DNA of 64,000 nt from Chamaelirium japonicum. Its lineage: Eukaryota > Streptophyta > Magnoliopsida > Liliales > Melanthiaceae. Shown here one piece after another: positions 39,601 through 47,260 of the stretch. The notes below the pieces were generated by a model. It was not told the origin of the DNA. It did not search any database and saw only the letters and a program-made list of their open reading frames with translations. The translations under genes and the position numbers were made by a program. Every line of letters starts with the position of its first letter. The stretch's first letter is position 1. The stretch lies in contig OX393549.1 of assembly GCA_947650365.1 (NCBI GenBank), forward strand, positions 34,690,910 to 34,754,909. The letters are read 5' to 3'.

Positions 39601-40611
39601 AGGGAGCAAAAATTACTTTAATTACATTAGTGTACAATTCATCTTGAAAATTACTCCAAAATGAAATAAACTTGATAGTTAGCCTTTTTAATGGAAACAT
39701 CAATTATATTCAACTTTAATGTTTATCTTATGAAAAATATTTTTTTCTTATCTTTGTCATTTGTACTGTATCAAGAACGACGAGAAGTGCAAAAAATTTT
39801 ATGTTATTTTTTGGCCATTGATAGATAGTTATGATTTCCTACCTTGACCCCCTGCAAGAAAATCCTGGCTCCGTACCTTGGGATCCCTATACTACCCATT
39901 GAGTAGATCAACTAGGAAATCATTCCTAGATGCAATTGTACGTCCCCAAACCCCTATCATATGGGAGTGAAGATTTCCTTCTAAACTTGACACCTTCCTT
40001 AACAATAAGCAGCAAGAACAACATATTCTAAACCGATAATTACATTCATCTTGAACAACCTACTATACTCAACACTAAACTATTAAACGACGGGTGTAGA
40101 TTGGATTTCAAAAACCAAATATGAAAATGAGCAGCAACCATTTTTTATGGATTCAAAAAGGTTTGGTATATTAACTTTTTGGAGAAACTATGATCCAAAT
40201 GCAATGGTCTAGCGAGTAACTTCAAGCTCAATCTTTTACGAAGCAGAGAGAGTATTTGAGGTACCTTGAGTACCGACGTCTGGATTAACAAGGACAGTGA
40301 TCCCCCAAGCTTCGGATCGATCACTAGGCATTTCTTACCTCGAATCTACGAAAATTCAAAAGATAAAAGGAAAATTTTAAAAATACAAGAGAGAGAGAGA
40401 GAGAGAGAGAGAGACGGAGGACTGACATTCTTGAGGATGTTGAGGAGCTCCTTCTGTGACTGCTCCCTGATATAAAAATCAAAACATAATGATCGAAAAA
40501 GAAAAAAAGAACAATAAAGGTAACAGCAAGATTACAAGGAAGAAGGGAAGTAGGTAACCTTAGAGACGCGAGGTTGAGAGGGGAGTTGTCGAGATTGGGG
40601 ATCTGAGCCAT
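184..40611 (-). CDS. VPS33: VPS33, SM-family subunit of HOPS/CORVET (5' half, 12 exons; continues past left edge)
   Basis: Sec1/Munc18-like protein that acts in the HOPS and CORVET complexes to chaperone SNARE pairing at the late endosome and vacuole. I built it exon by exon from recognised protein segments with matching GT-AG sites and reading phase: 40559-40611, 40427-40466, 40265-40345, 32594-32788, 31899-32009, 31751-31816, 27712-27819, 27570-27614, 24196-24252, 18140-18234, 402-453 and 184-240. The lengths sum to 960 bp, exactly 320 codons, with no stop. Telling segments are MAQIPNLDNSPLNL (start), GKKCLVIDPKLGGSLSLL, REYFVYFVPRR, GDTSSLWHVAKAIHRLE, FGVIPNVRAKG, NTLILLDRE, MVTPMCFQLTYEGLLDE and LYKEIRDLNFEVVVQ. 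Plant VPS33 is roughly 590-600 residues, so about half is here. The ATG at 40609-40611 is chosen because the following residues match the family N terminus. It looks functional; the introns are swollen by transposons. Confidence 0.95.
1785..2090. repeat. Foldback repeat with a perfect 30-bp palindrome
   Basis: Bases 2021-2050 form a perfect palindrome whose half is GATCCTCTGAGGTTA. The arms continue imperfectly to about 1988 and 2084, with CAGTTTT on one side and AAAACTG on the other. A related half-copy with the block CAGAGGATCAGATA lies just upstream (about 1810-1915). The structure could be a degenerate foldback element or a hairpin-RNA source; I do not recognise the family. Confidence 0.7.
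2231..3427 (-). mobile_element. Solo LTR, same family as the element at 11887-16986
   Basis: The sequence begins TGATGGGATGCG and ends CTGCATCA on the plus strand. It is homologous along its length to the two LTRs at 11887 and 15780. It is flanked by the 5-bp duplication CACAT (2226-2230 and 3428-3432). No internal region is present, which is the usual outcome of recombination between the two LTRs of one insertion. It is more diverged than the paired LTRs, so probably older. Orientation is inferred from the full element. Confidence 0.92.
3765..4205. repeat. Minisatellite, unit roughly 60-65 bp
   Basis: About six or seven imperfect tandem copies of a GC-richer unit built around GGCGGGCTACCTGGTGACATC with variants. 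It is clearly richer in GC than the surrounding intron. No coding signal is seen. Confidence 0.7.
4674..5428. mobile_element. hAT-like non-autonomous element with private internal segment
   Basis: Ends CCAGGTTC and GAATCTTG are inverted relatives of the ends of the 28863-29928 copy. They are flanked by the 8-bp near-duplication GGTGCAAC / GGTACAAC (4666-4673 and 5429-5436). The outer parts match the 28863 copy in the same orientation, for example the blocks around AGCTCTACACCC. The middle, about 4830-5200, is not shared and contains an 81-codon open frame (4832-5077) that I do not recognise; it may be captured DNA. Confidence 0.65.
5890..6396. mobile_element. Degenerate copy of the same hAT-like family, opposite orientation
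   Basis: From GGTTTGAAATTTCC to about ACCGAGATATTTCGTG this matches the reverse complement of 29440-29925, including the block AGCTTCACAAAGCATGTATT. The right end is eroded and I find no target duplication. It is an old copy with small gaps. Confidence 0.65.
6544..6723 (-). repeat. Copia LTR (3' LTR of the element)
   Basis: TG...CA repeat of 180 bp next to the polypurine tract. By eye it differs from its partner at 11060-11239 at about one position, near the terminus. Confidence 0.93.
6737..10054 (-). pseudogene. Copia pol region: protease, integrase, reverse transcriptase, RNase H
   Basis: Family-typical order for Ty1-copia. Visible motifs include the protease DSG, the integrase core around HSDIWGP, copia reverse-transcriptase blocks QMDVKNAFLHGDL and YGLKQAPRAW, the YVDDM centre, and RNase H ending in HYVRHR. 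It is not continuous (about one or two breaks) and is treated as a fossil. It lies in the VPS33 sense. Confidence 0.93.
10040..10330. repeat. Tandem repeat inside the copia element
   Basis: Irregular tandem array of CACTTTACTTCATTGG- and TTCACTCACTGG-type units mixed with AGCACAGC blocks. It occupies part of the stretch where a complete copia element would carry gag. Confidence 0.75.
11060..11239 (-). repeat. Copia LTR (5' LTR of the element)
   Basis: Partner of 6544-6723, followed on the element strand by the tRNA-Met primer-binding site TGGTATCAGAGC at 11048-11059 (reverse complement). Confidence 0.93.
11887..13091 (-). repeat. LTR (3' LTR of the gag-protease element)
   Basis: 1205-bp TG...CA repeat, nearly identical to 15780-16986 and homologous to the solo LTR at 2231-3427. 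It contains GA-rich runs and an AGGGTTT stretch that resembles but is not telomere repeat. Confidence 0.93.
13978..15558 (-). pseudogene. gag and retropepsin-like region of the LTR element
   Basis: The N-terminal part has the retrotransposon gag fold signature (WAERIDQYF...ALIWWKQL). It is followed by a knuckle-like CFKC and a protease-like segment with DGG in place of the usual DSG/DTG and the ending ILGRPWQFD. It is treated as a fossil with a few breaks. Downstream interior (13104-13970) shows no recognisable domain. Confidence 0.85.
15780..16986 (-). repeat. LTR (5' LTR of the gag-protease element)
   Basis: Partner of 11887-13091. The differences between them are mostly transitions, as expected for methylated plant LTRs. 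Confidence 0.93.
18599..18670. repeat. Compound (TC)n(AC)n microsatellite
   Basis: About fifteen TC repeats are followed by AC repeats, a short CGCG-containing alternating purine-pyrimidine run, then AC again. Confidence 0.9.
19550..23179 (-). pseudogene. LINE ORF2: endonuclease, reverse transcriptase, zinc-finger tail
   Basis: About 1210 codons from the ATG at 23177-23179. The AP-type endonuclease spans about residues 1-230 (LSWNIRGLG, QETK, CGDFN, SDHVPLL). Reverse transcriptase covers about residues 480-760 (DFRPISLSN, LDFEKAFDR, FADDTILF). The zf-RVT region (CPLCHGHREDVNHLLLRC) comes near the end. A single in-frame TAG at 20327-20329 splits the frame after about 950 codons; the same frame continues for over 250 codons beyond it. 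The domains needed for retrotransposition otherwise look whole, but the stop would remove the C-terminal zinc-finger part. Confidence 0.95.
23186..23483 (-). pseudogene. LINE ORF1, C-terminal tail only
   Basis: An open frame of about 98 codons enters from the truncation point and ends in TAA at 23186-23188. It lies in the same frame as ORF2 and six bases before the ORF2 ATG. It is rich in Pro, Glu and Leu. The RNA-binding and zinc-knuckle parts of ORF1 are missing because of the 5' truncation. Confidence 0.75.
24485..26738 (+). mobile_element. Ty1-copia fossil, 5' part missing, heavily decayed
   Basis: Plus-strand remnant of a copia reverse transcriptase and RNase H (MDMKNVFLHCDLPEDV and CDNQSDIQIASN blocks). 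It is followed by an LTR-like end at about 26544-26738 (TGATAGAGATAGC to TTTCAACA). That end shares layout with the LTR at 6544, so the two are distant relatives. No gag, protease or integrase is seen. It is broken in many places (ten or more) and interrupted by a solo LTR of another family. It is much older than the copia element in intron 10. Confidence 0.88.
25765..26242. mobile_element. Solo LTR nested in the copia fossil
   Basis: A 478-bp block with ends TGATG and CATCA, an exact 5-bp terminal inverted repeat, flanked by the 5-bp duplication AGATC (25760-25764 and 26243-26247). A TATA-like CTTATAAAG lies at about 26007-26016, giving a likely plus orientation. It splits the RNase H part of the fossil. 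It is unrelated to the other LTRs here. Confidence 0.92.
28863..29928. mobile_element. hAT-like non-autonomous element, best copy of its family
   Basis: The terminal inverted repeats are CAAGGTACAAAATTTCG on the left and, reading inward from the right, CAAGGTTCGAAATTTCC. Flanks are the 8-bp near-duplication CTTGGTAC / TTTGGTAC (28855-28862 and 29929-29936), the length typical of hAT elements. The interior is dense in short palindromes of GAAATATCGCGATATTTC type. No open frame of note. Two further copies lie at 4674-5428 and 5890-6396. Confidence 0.8.
30690..31345 (+). pseudogene. RTE-type LINE reverse-transcriptase remnant
   Basis: Plus-strand fragment antisense to VPS33. The readable block VVALKMQKGKELEHDQIPIQ followed by VWK resembles the RTE-clade motif before the reverse transcriptase. 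The next visible block (EILKTKKMPNDWK) fits that clade too. Upstream pieces such as LLVKDDKITERRKY match the same family in another frame. It has several stops and a frame change, so it is old and dead. Neither the endonuclease nor the 3' end is recognised. Confidence 0.75.
33241..33686. mobile_element. hAT MITE, copy 1 (446 bp)
   Basis: Begins TTGGGCTGACAATTTTGG and ends CTATTGCCAGCCTTA, inverted relatives of each other. It has a perfect 8-bp target duplication CCCCTTAG (33233-33240 and 33687-33694). The interior is built from AACGGGTCGGGT-like phrases and is closely matched by copy 2 at 54210-54656. There is no coding capacity. Confidence 0.92.
34085..34330. repeat. GC-rich repeated patch, copy 1
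   Basis: Shares a stretch with 55835-55985 in the same orientation, including ACCTAATC, CTAATCTACAGG and AACCCTAGACCTAACCGAA, embedded in C-runs. The family is not recognised; the conserved part may be the end of a GC-rich transposon. Confidence 0.6.
36211..36295. repeat. Near-perfect 85-bp hairpin
   Basis: Left arm ACTGCAGCGACTGCCTTTGG and right arm CCAAAGGCAGCCACTGCAGT pair over about 35 bp with a few mismatches, around a loop near GATGCCTTCGGT. It may be a small foldback transposon or a small-RNA precursor. Confidence 0.7.
36601..36647. repeat. T30-G17 homopolymer pair
   Basis: Thirty T followed directly by seventeen G in an otherwise AT-rich intron. Either an unusual slippage product or a place where sequencing or assembly length is unreliable. 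Confidence 0.9.
37590..37880 (+). pseudogene. Ty3-gypsy pol scrap
   Basis: An open stretch resembles the end of gypsy reverse transcriptase and the start of RNase H (FEPLFKLLK, QQAFDKTKEYLLNPSVLVPP, then YLTILESS). It is antisense to VPS33. No LTRs are recognised around it, so only a short fossil fragment survives, with several breaks. Confidence 0.75.
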
Positions 40612-40638
40612 GACAATCTTGTTTGGGAGGAGGGGAAG

Positions 40639-40671
<33 letters not shown>

Positions 40672-40892
40672 GCGCCCCCGCTCAAACCACCAACCGGTAG
40701 TCAGCTCTGCGATCGCCGCTCGAGAGAAAACCCGTTCGACCGGTGAACAAGACTCGGCCCCGCACCGGTTTTTTTTTTTGGGCTGAATTAGCAAGACGCC
40801 CATCTTAGAGAGGAAGAACCACTACCACCAGGCCAGCGGGCAGCCCGTTGGTCAACCGTAGTTGCAGCTGCTTGTAATTGTAATTTGTAAAA
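40612..40892 (-). promoter_or_regulatory. VPS33: VPS33 5' leader and proximal promoter, cut off by a MULE
   Basis: Only 281 bp separate the VPS33 ATG from the left end of the Mutator-like element. It contains a (GA)n tract on the gene's strand (40641-40669), typical of plant 5' leaders. No clear TATA box is visible. The ancestral upstream DNA should resume at 52353 beyond the element. Confidence 0.6.
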
Positions 40893-40941
40893 GTGGTTTT
40901 TACCAAAATGGCCACCAACTCTCAACTATTGTTGAGAATGG
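40893..40941 (+). repeat. MULE left terminal inverted repeat
   Basis: About 49 bp matching the reverse complement of 52295-52343. It contains its own small palindrome, CTCAACTATTGTTGAG. The unmatched sequence just inside (to about 41030) includes a second copy of GAAAATGGCCACCA. Confidence 0.93.
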
Positions 40942-41369
40942 TCACCGTCAAGAAATCTGAACGAAAATGGCCACCAGCACGTGGGAAACAGGTCGCACGG
41001 TGACAGTAAACAGGTAAAAAGACATATTGACCCTTACCACTGTAAAAACCTATTGCGGCTGGGTAACTTGGTTTCTTACGAGTTTTGAGAGAAATCGAGC
41101 CTTTCGTCTTGTTTTCGTCACGAACAACCTTCGGCGAGGCTGCGTTCGACAACCTCCAACTCAACCGGCTGCGTCGTCGTGGCTGGGTAACTTGGTTTCG
41201 CCGAGGCTGCGTCGTCGAGGGTTCGTCGTCGAGGGTTTGTCACGATCAACCGTCGTCGAGGGTTCGTCGGACCGGCGTCAACGTCAACAGTCGTTGAGGC
41301 TTCGTCGTTGAGGCTTCGTCGCTGAGGCTTCGTCTTTCAGGCTTCGTCGGATTTAGCTTGCCTTGCCAA

Positions 41370-42115
41370 GGTATGCTCTATAGACCCAAATCCTTAGCCC
41401 TATATTTTCTAATCTAGTTTTCGTCGCAAACAAAATCACAGTCATTTCTGCCAGGGACTGGCTTTAAACTGTGAGACGAAAATCAGACAAAATAACAACT
41501 TTCGTCTAGTTTTCGTCGCCGTAAAATCACAGTCAGTTCTGGCAGAGACTGGCTATGGTCTGTTTGACGAAAATCGGACGAAATAACAAATTTCGTCTAG
41601 TTTCCATCGCCGATAAATCACAGTCAGTTCTGGCCGAGACTGGCTATGGCCTGTGTGACGAAAATCGGACGAAATAACAAATTTCGTCTAGTTTTCGTCG
41701 TCGAAAAATCACAGTCAGTTCTGGCAGAGATTGGCTATGGCCTGTTTGACGAAAATTGGATGAAATAATAAATTTCGTCTAGTTTTCGTCGCCGAAAAAT
41801 CACAGTCAGTTCTGGCAGAGACTGGCTATGGTCTGTTTGACGAAAATCGGACGAAATAACAAATTTCGTCTAGTTTTCGTCGCCGAAAAAGCACAGTCAG
41901 TTCTGGCCGAGACTGGCTATGGCCTGTGTGACGAAAATCGGACGAAATAATAAATTTCACCTAGTTTTCGTCGCCGAAAAATCACAGTCAGTTCTGGCAG
42001 TTCTGCCCGAGACTTGCATTGAGCTGTGTGACGAAAGTTGGACGAAAATTGGACGAAATTACAATTTTCGGCTATGTTTCGTTGCCGAAAAATCACAGTC
42101 AGTTGACAAATTCTT
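41370..42115 (+). repeat. MULE left array, about eight units of 91 bp
   Basis: Units recur every 91 bp (for example near 41513, 41604, 41695, 41786, 41877 and 41968). Each has TTTTCGTCGCCG, a CACAGTCAGTTCTGG block, GACTGGCTATGG and then the hairpin GACGAAAT / ATTTCGTC around a short AACAA loop. It lies between the left terminus and the protease gene and may serve as promoter or transposase-binding DNA. Confidence 0.93.
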
Positions 42116-42344
42116 TACCTGTATCCATGGACTAATGGAAAAATATTTTGTTCAATCTAGAAATTGAGAGATCAATTCTCTTCAAACAAAGCTTACAGTA
42201 TTTTTGTATTTAGAGAATAACTAATAGTAGTTTCGTCCATATTTTATGTATTGTTTCGTCCACATGTCATCCAAATTTTCATCATATATATATTTTATTG
42301 AGACCTCATTTAATTTATTGTATCTTTGTTATTTTGTTTACAGA

Positions 42345-45300
42345 TGGTGAAGAGAAACCGTGGTCGTGGGCGTTCTCGTGGCCGTGGTGATAGGGACCCT
42401 GCTTCTGCTTCTATGGAGGGAGACATGTCCGGTATGATTACACAATCTATTGAAGTAAAGAAAAAGAAAAGAAAGATAGAAGAGGGAGAGAATGTTGAAG
42501 AAAAGAAAGTGGCCACGGAGCTAAGTGATAGATTAAGGTATTTTGGTAAAGCTTCTGCAAGGAACAGCATTAAATACCTTAATGAAATTGAGGAGCACTT
42601 CAAGGCAATGGATACAAAAAACAATTCTACAGATATGGTGGATAGGATGAAAAGGAGTTGTTTTGGTTTCTTATTTGATTGGAGACGCGGTGCACGAGCT
42701 ATGATTTCCCCAAGTGTCATTCATTATTTGTGGCAAAGACACTTAGGTGGTCTCAAGTTTTATTTGGATGGCCAGACTATTTTCTTCTCTCCGTTGGAGT
42801 TTTCTTTAGTTTCTGGACTCCGGTATTGTCTTAGGCCTCCTCCTCCGATGCTAGAGATAGGGTCAGACAACTTGAGAAGCAGATACTTTCCACGCGGGGC
42901 TACTTAGGCCTCCTTAATGGCTTCAATCATAGCAACTGCAGTTCCAGATGATGCAATAAAACTTTCTTTGGTACTTCTTTTGGAAAGTGTCATTCTTGGG
43001 AGCAACAAGAATGTCATCGTACCGGAAAGATATTTGAGATTGGTGGATGATTTGGACAGTTTCAATAGCTACCCTTGGGGTAACCTCTGTTATAGCAATA
43101 TGATATATGGGCTTGAAGGTGCAGTAAATGTTACTAAGTGGCCACCAAAGTATTATATTTTTGAATGCATGTACATTTTACAGGTATTATTCTATACATA
43201 AACAATTCATAGTATCTATTGTTTGCTATTTGTATTAATTTTTCTTTAATTATTTGCTACAGACATGGGCATTCGAACGGATTCCCCAACTAGAGAGTGT
43301 ATGTGCCATGATGCTTGAGCATCCAAGGTAGCCGAGATTACTCAATTGGTATGATATAAGAGCAACGTCACACCAAAGAATAAATGATATTGTGAATTCC
43401 AATAAAGTAAGTATATGAGTTTTTAATTACTTAGATTAAAGTAATAGATGCATCGTATAATTATTAATTTTTTTGTCTGAATGTATTAATAGGCTCAGAT
43501 TTTGAAAGAGCTGACTCTCACAGAAGAGGAGAAGACAAATGATCTGCTGCAAGACCTATTTGATGCTGAGGCTTCTCCCTTCGAAGAAAATGAGGGCAAT
43601 CAGCTGTTGTTGACTGCACCAGAAGCTTTTGACAGATCCGATGAAGTGAAGTTTGAGGAAAGATTTTCCTCACTTGAGGAGAAATTTGAAAAAAAAATAT
43701 GCTCACTTCAGGAGAAGTTTGAGGAAAGATTCTCCTCACTTGAGGAGAATTATGCAAAAATGATCTCCTCAATAGAGGAGAAATATCAAAGGAAGATCTC
43801 CTCAATTGAGGAGAAATATGAAAGGAATATCTCCTCAATTGAGGAGAGAGTTGGAGAACTATTCTGCATCATTGTAGAGAGTCAGGTAAACCAATAACGA
43901 TTCCTATGTATTCTATAATTATTTGCTTTTTGTATACGTATGCATTAACTATATGTTTATCTTTAACGGTATGTGCAGAAGGAGAATGACAAGAAGAAGG
44001 AGAAGGAGGATGATGAGGAGAAGGATAAGGAGGATGAGGAGGAGAATGAGAAGGAGGAAGAGGAGGAGGAGGAGGAGAAGAAGAAAAAGAATGAGAAGGA
44101 GAAGGAGGATAAGGATGAGGATGAGGATGAGGAGGAGAAGGAGAAGAAGGAGAAGGAGGAGGAGGAGGAGGAGGAGAAGGAGAAGGAGAAGGATAAAAAG
44201 GAGAAGGAGAAGGAGAAGGAGAAAGAGAAGGATGATGAGGAGGGAGACGAGGTAGTGGTGGAGAGGGTTACATTGAAAGGTTTAACATCACAGCGGTTGA
44301 AGAAACCGGGTCCGAAAATAAGCTCTCCATACACCACCTACAAAAAGAAAAAAATTCTCCGTATGGAAATACAAGAAGTGGAGGTCATTGACGTGGAAAA
44401 ATCGATAAAAAGACTTTCGTCTGAAGAGAGAGAGACAATGATAGCTTTTCTTGATAACAACAAAAATAATTTGTAAGTATAGTCACTATATAATCTATTT
44501 TTGAATGATAACATATTTTACCTCTTAGTAATTAATTGGATCATTGTCAATATAGGCCTGAAGTTGTAATTGATGGGTTCATTATAACCTCTTACTTAAT
44601 TAACAAACTATATGAGCGCACATCATGGGTGATGAGCGAGGTGAGTTTATATCAGTTTTTTTTTTTGATATATCTCGATATGTCATATTCAATCGTTTAA
44701 AACTTTATATTGTTGCAGCACATTGATGTATATATGTACTTACTTGAAGAGCGCATGTTAAGGAATAAGACCAGTACAACATTCACCATTTCTTTGGCTA
44801 GGACATATTCTTGGGTATATCTCTCATTCTTAATAGTATTTGTATAAAAAAATTTTTCACAATTCAATAAATATTTATTATTCATTTTTGAATTGCAGAT
44901 ATTATGTCAAACATGCTATAAGGATTGGAAGGACTTTGTACAAAGTTACGATGGAAGCAACGTAGATAAAGATCACCTTATGTATGCCTTCATTGCATCA
45001 TATAGGTGGCCCAAAGAATTCGGGAGTCCTCTCAAAGATGATAAAGGGGATATCATTCCGTTATGGAAGTGTTCATACGTAATAATCCCTATCAATGAAG
45101 AAAACCAACATTGGTATCTTGGGATTCTTCATATGCAGGATAGGCAATTAGTTTTGATAGACTCTCTTTATAGTGACCCTGTTTCTAAGTATAGAAAAAA
45201 GGTAAAAGTATTTTTAGAAATTCTGCCAATGTTTTTAAATTCTTTGGGAGATGAAAATGCATTACAGGGTGCAAAATGGATAAGCAAAAATGGTAAAGAT

Positions 45301-45566
45301 CATCCTAGGCAAAACAATGAGTAAGTTTTTATTACGAAATGTTGACAATAAAATATTAGTCCTTTTATACAACTAACAATTTTATATGTTATATAGGTTT
45401 GATTGTGGCGTATTTTTGATGTCTTTTGCCAATTATTATAGCTGCAACAAAAGATCAATTTCAGTCAGGTATAATATTCAGTTGTTTGCAATGTAATATT
45501 CAGTCAGGTATAATATTCAATAATTATACTTGCAATGTAATTGTTTAAATTTGTAGCTTGATATGA
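42345..45566 (+). CDS. MULE-borne DUF1985 / Ulp1-like (C48) cysteine protease, interrupted
   Basis: Multi-exon gene predicted to encode a SUMO-protease-like enzyme. ATG at 42345 follows an acceptor (TTTACAG), so a leader intron is likely. Exons: 42345-43183, about 43261-43407, 43493-43885, 43979-44472, 44556-44640, 44719-44814, 44899-45320, 45397-45468 and 45557-45566. Phases of the last seven agree. In order it encodes an Arg/Gly-rich N terminus, DUF1985 (LWQRHLGGLKFYLDG, LVDDLDSFNSYPWG), a six-fold 11-residue coiled-coil repeat, a Lys/Glu-rich stretch of about 90 residues, and the protease. Catalytic His (NQHWYLGIL), Asp (LVLIDSLY) and Cys (EFDCGVFLM, with an upstream Gln) are all present. 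In-frame TAGs at 42905-42907 and 43329-43331 interrupt the DUF1985 part. Confidence 0.85.
43640..43860 (+). repeat. Six 33-bp repeats encoding an 11-residue coiled-coil unit
   Basis: Six successive units of the type FEERFSSLEEK, FEKKICSLQEK, FEERFSSLEEN, YAKMISSIEEK, YQRKISSIEEK and YERNISSIEER. The 11-residue spacing and the regular Phe/Tyr, Ile/Phe and Leu/Ile positions predict a hendecad coiled coil. The DNA has the matching 33-bp period. Confidence 0.9.
43980..44255 (+). repeat. Purine-only GAG/AAG tract encoding Lys/Glu/Asp
   Basis: Almost pure A and G on the plus strand for about 270 bp. It is read in the protease frame as a mixed Lys-Glu-Asp polymer. The Arg-rich and Ser-rich frames on the two strands are by-products of the same composition. 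Confidence 0.85.
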
Positions 45567-45719
45567 CCTCATTTCGAAGGCGAATTACATATCAAATTTT
45601 ACATCAATATGTAGATTGAAGGGCTATGAAGATTGGGATGACTCGATGTATCAAAGAACTTGTTATTTATTGGAATTTGTAATTTGTAATATGTTGTACT
45701 TTGTTGTAATTTGTAATGG

Positions 45720-45970
45720 AAGGGCTATGACTGAAGGAATGACTCGATGATTTGGAATTTGGATCAAAGTTGTTTATAATTTGTTGGAATTTGTAATGGA
45801 ATGATATGTTGTTTATAATTTGTTGGAAGTTGGATCAAAGTTGTTTGTAATTTGTTGGAAGTTGGATCAAAGTTGTTTGTAATTTGTTGTTTGCAATCTA
45901 TTCAGTTGTTTGCAATCTATTCAGTATTTGCAATCTATTCAGTTGTTTGCAATCTATTCAGTTATTTGTA
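45720..45970. repeat. Short tandem repeats downstream of the protease gene
   Basis: Several copies of TTGTTGGAAGTTGGATCAAAG followed by TTGCAATCTATTCAG units. It probably covers the 3' UTR and terminator region of the protease gene. Confidence 0.7.
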
Positions 45971-46019
45971 ATTTGCATCACAGTGAAACCTGCCAGAGAC
46001 TGCCCATACAACCTGTAAA

Positions 46020-46800
46020 AATATAGACGAAATTCGGACGAAATAACAAATTTCGTCTATGTTTCGTCGAAGAAAAATCACACAGTCAGGCTACCCGAGA
46101 CTGTCTTTGGGCTGTGAGACGAAATCAAGACGAAATAACAAATTTCGTCTATGTTTCGTCGAAGAAAAATCACACAGTCAGGCTACCCGAGACTGTCTTT
46201 GGGCTGTGAGACGAAATCAGGACGAAATAACAAATTTCGTCTATGTTTTGTCGAAGAAAAATCACACAGTCAGGCTACCTGAGACTGTCTTTGGGCTGTG
46301 AGACGAAATCAGGACGAAATAACAAATTTCGTCTATGTTTCGTCGAAGAAAAATCACACATTCAGGCTACCCGAGACTATCTTTGGGCTGTGAGACGAAA
46401 TCAGGACGAAATAACAAATTTCGTCTATGTTTCGTCGAAGAAAAATCACACAGTCACCTTCCCGAAACCAGCTTTTGGCTTTTTCATCTAGTTTTCGTCC
46501 CCAAAAAATCACAGTCATTTCTGCCAGAGACTGGCTTTTGGTTGTGTGACGAAAATCGGACGAAATAACAAATTTCGTCTAGTTTTCGTCGCCGAAAAAG
46601 CACAGTCAGTTCTGGCCGAGAGTGGCTATGGGCTATGTGACGAAAATTGGACGAAAGAACAAAGTTCGTCTAGTTTTCGTCGCCGAAAAAGCACAGTCAG
46701 TTTTGGCCGAGACTGGCTATTGGCTGTGTGACGAAAATCGGACGAAATAATAAATTTCTTATAGTTTTCGTCGACGAAAGTTGGACGAAATCACAAATTT
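46020..46800 (+). repeat. MULE right-hand array, eight or nine units of about 92 bp
   Basis: Direct repeats in the same orientation as the array at 41370-42115. The first five units (starting near 46063, 46155, 46247, 46339 and 46431) are nearly identical 92-bp copies with GTCGAAGAAAAATCACACAG. The last three revert to the GTCGCCGAAAAAGCAC type of the left array. Every unit has the GACGAAAT / ATTTCGTC hairpin. Confidence 0.93.
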
Positions 46801-47260
46801 CTTCTATGTTTTCTTTCTCTATAATTTTTGTTCACTCTAATTTTTATCTCTCTATAATTTTTTCTCTCTATAATTTTTTTCTCTCTCTATAATTGTTCTC
46901 TCTATAATTTTTTTCTCTCTCTATAATTTTCTCTCTATTATTTTTTTCTCTCTAAAATTTCTCTCTATAATTTTTTTTATCTCTCTATAAATTTTTGCTC
47001 TCTATAATTTTTTCTCTCTATAATATTTTTCCCTCTATAATTTTTTTGTCTCTATAATATTTTTTCTCTCTCTATAATTTTTTCTCTATAATTTTGTTTC
47101 TATAATTTTTTTGTCTCTATAATATTTTTTCTCTCTATATTTTTTTTCTCTCTATATTTTTTCTCTCTCTATAAATTTTATCTATTTTTTCGATCTCTAT
47201 ATTTTTTCTCTCTCTATATTTCCACTCTCTATGATATTTTCTCTCTATGTAATAGGAGAA
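46800..47260. repeat. CTCTATAATTTTT low-complexity tract
   Basis: About 460 bp of imperfect CTCTCTATAATTTTTT repeats. No coding signal. Confidence 0.85.

Larger units (their letters stand above)
32789..40264 (-). other. VPS33: VPS33 intron 3, 7.5 kb, mixed repeats
   Basis: Bounded by donor AAG|GTACCT at 40264 and acceptor TACAG at 32789. It holds an hAT MITE (33241-33686), a GC-rich repeated patch (about 34085-34330), a degraded AAATTTCGGTC-type repeat (about 34570-34840), a hairpin (36211-36295), a T30-G17 run (36601-36647) and a gypsy scrap (about 37590-37880). 34900-36200 and 38000-40260 show nothing I can name. Confidence 0.85.

Noticed and set aside
43923-44337. Arg-rich plus-strand frame and Ser/Phe-rich minus-strand frame
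   Set aside because: These are alternative readings of the purine tract in the protease gene. The Lys/Glu frame is the one joined by splice sites to neighbouring exons.
41370-46800. CRISPR-like or satellite array
   Set aside because: The repeats are contiguous without unique spacers, and they lie inside a plant transposon.
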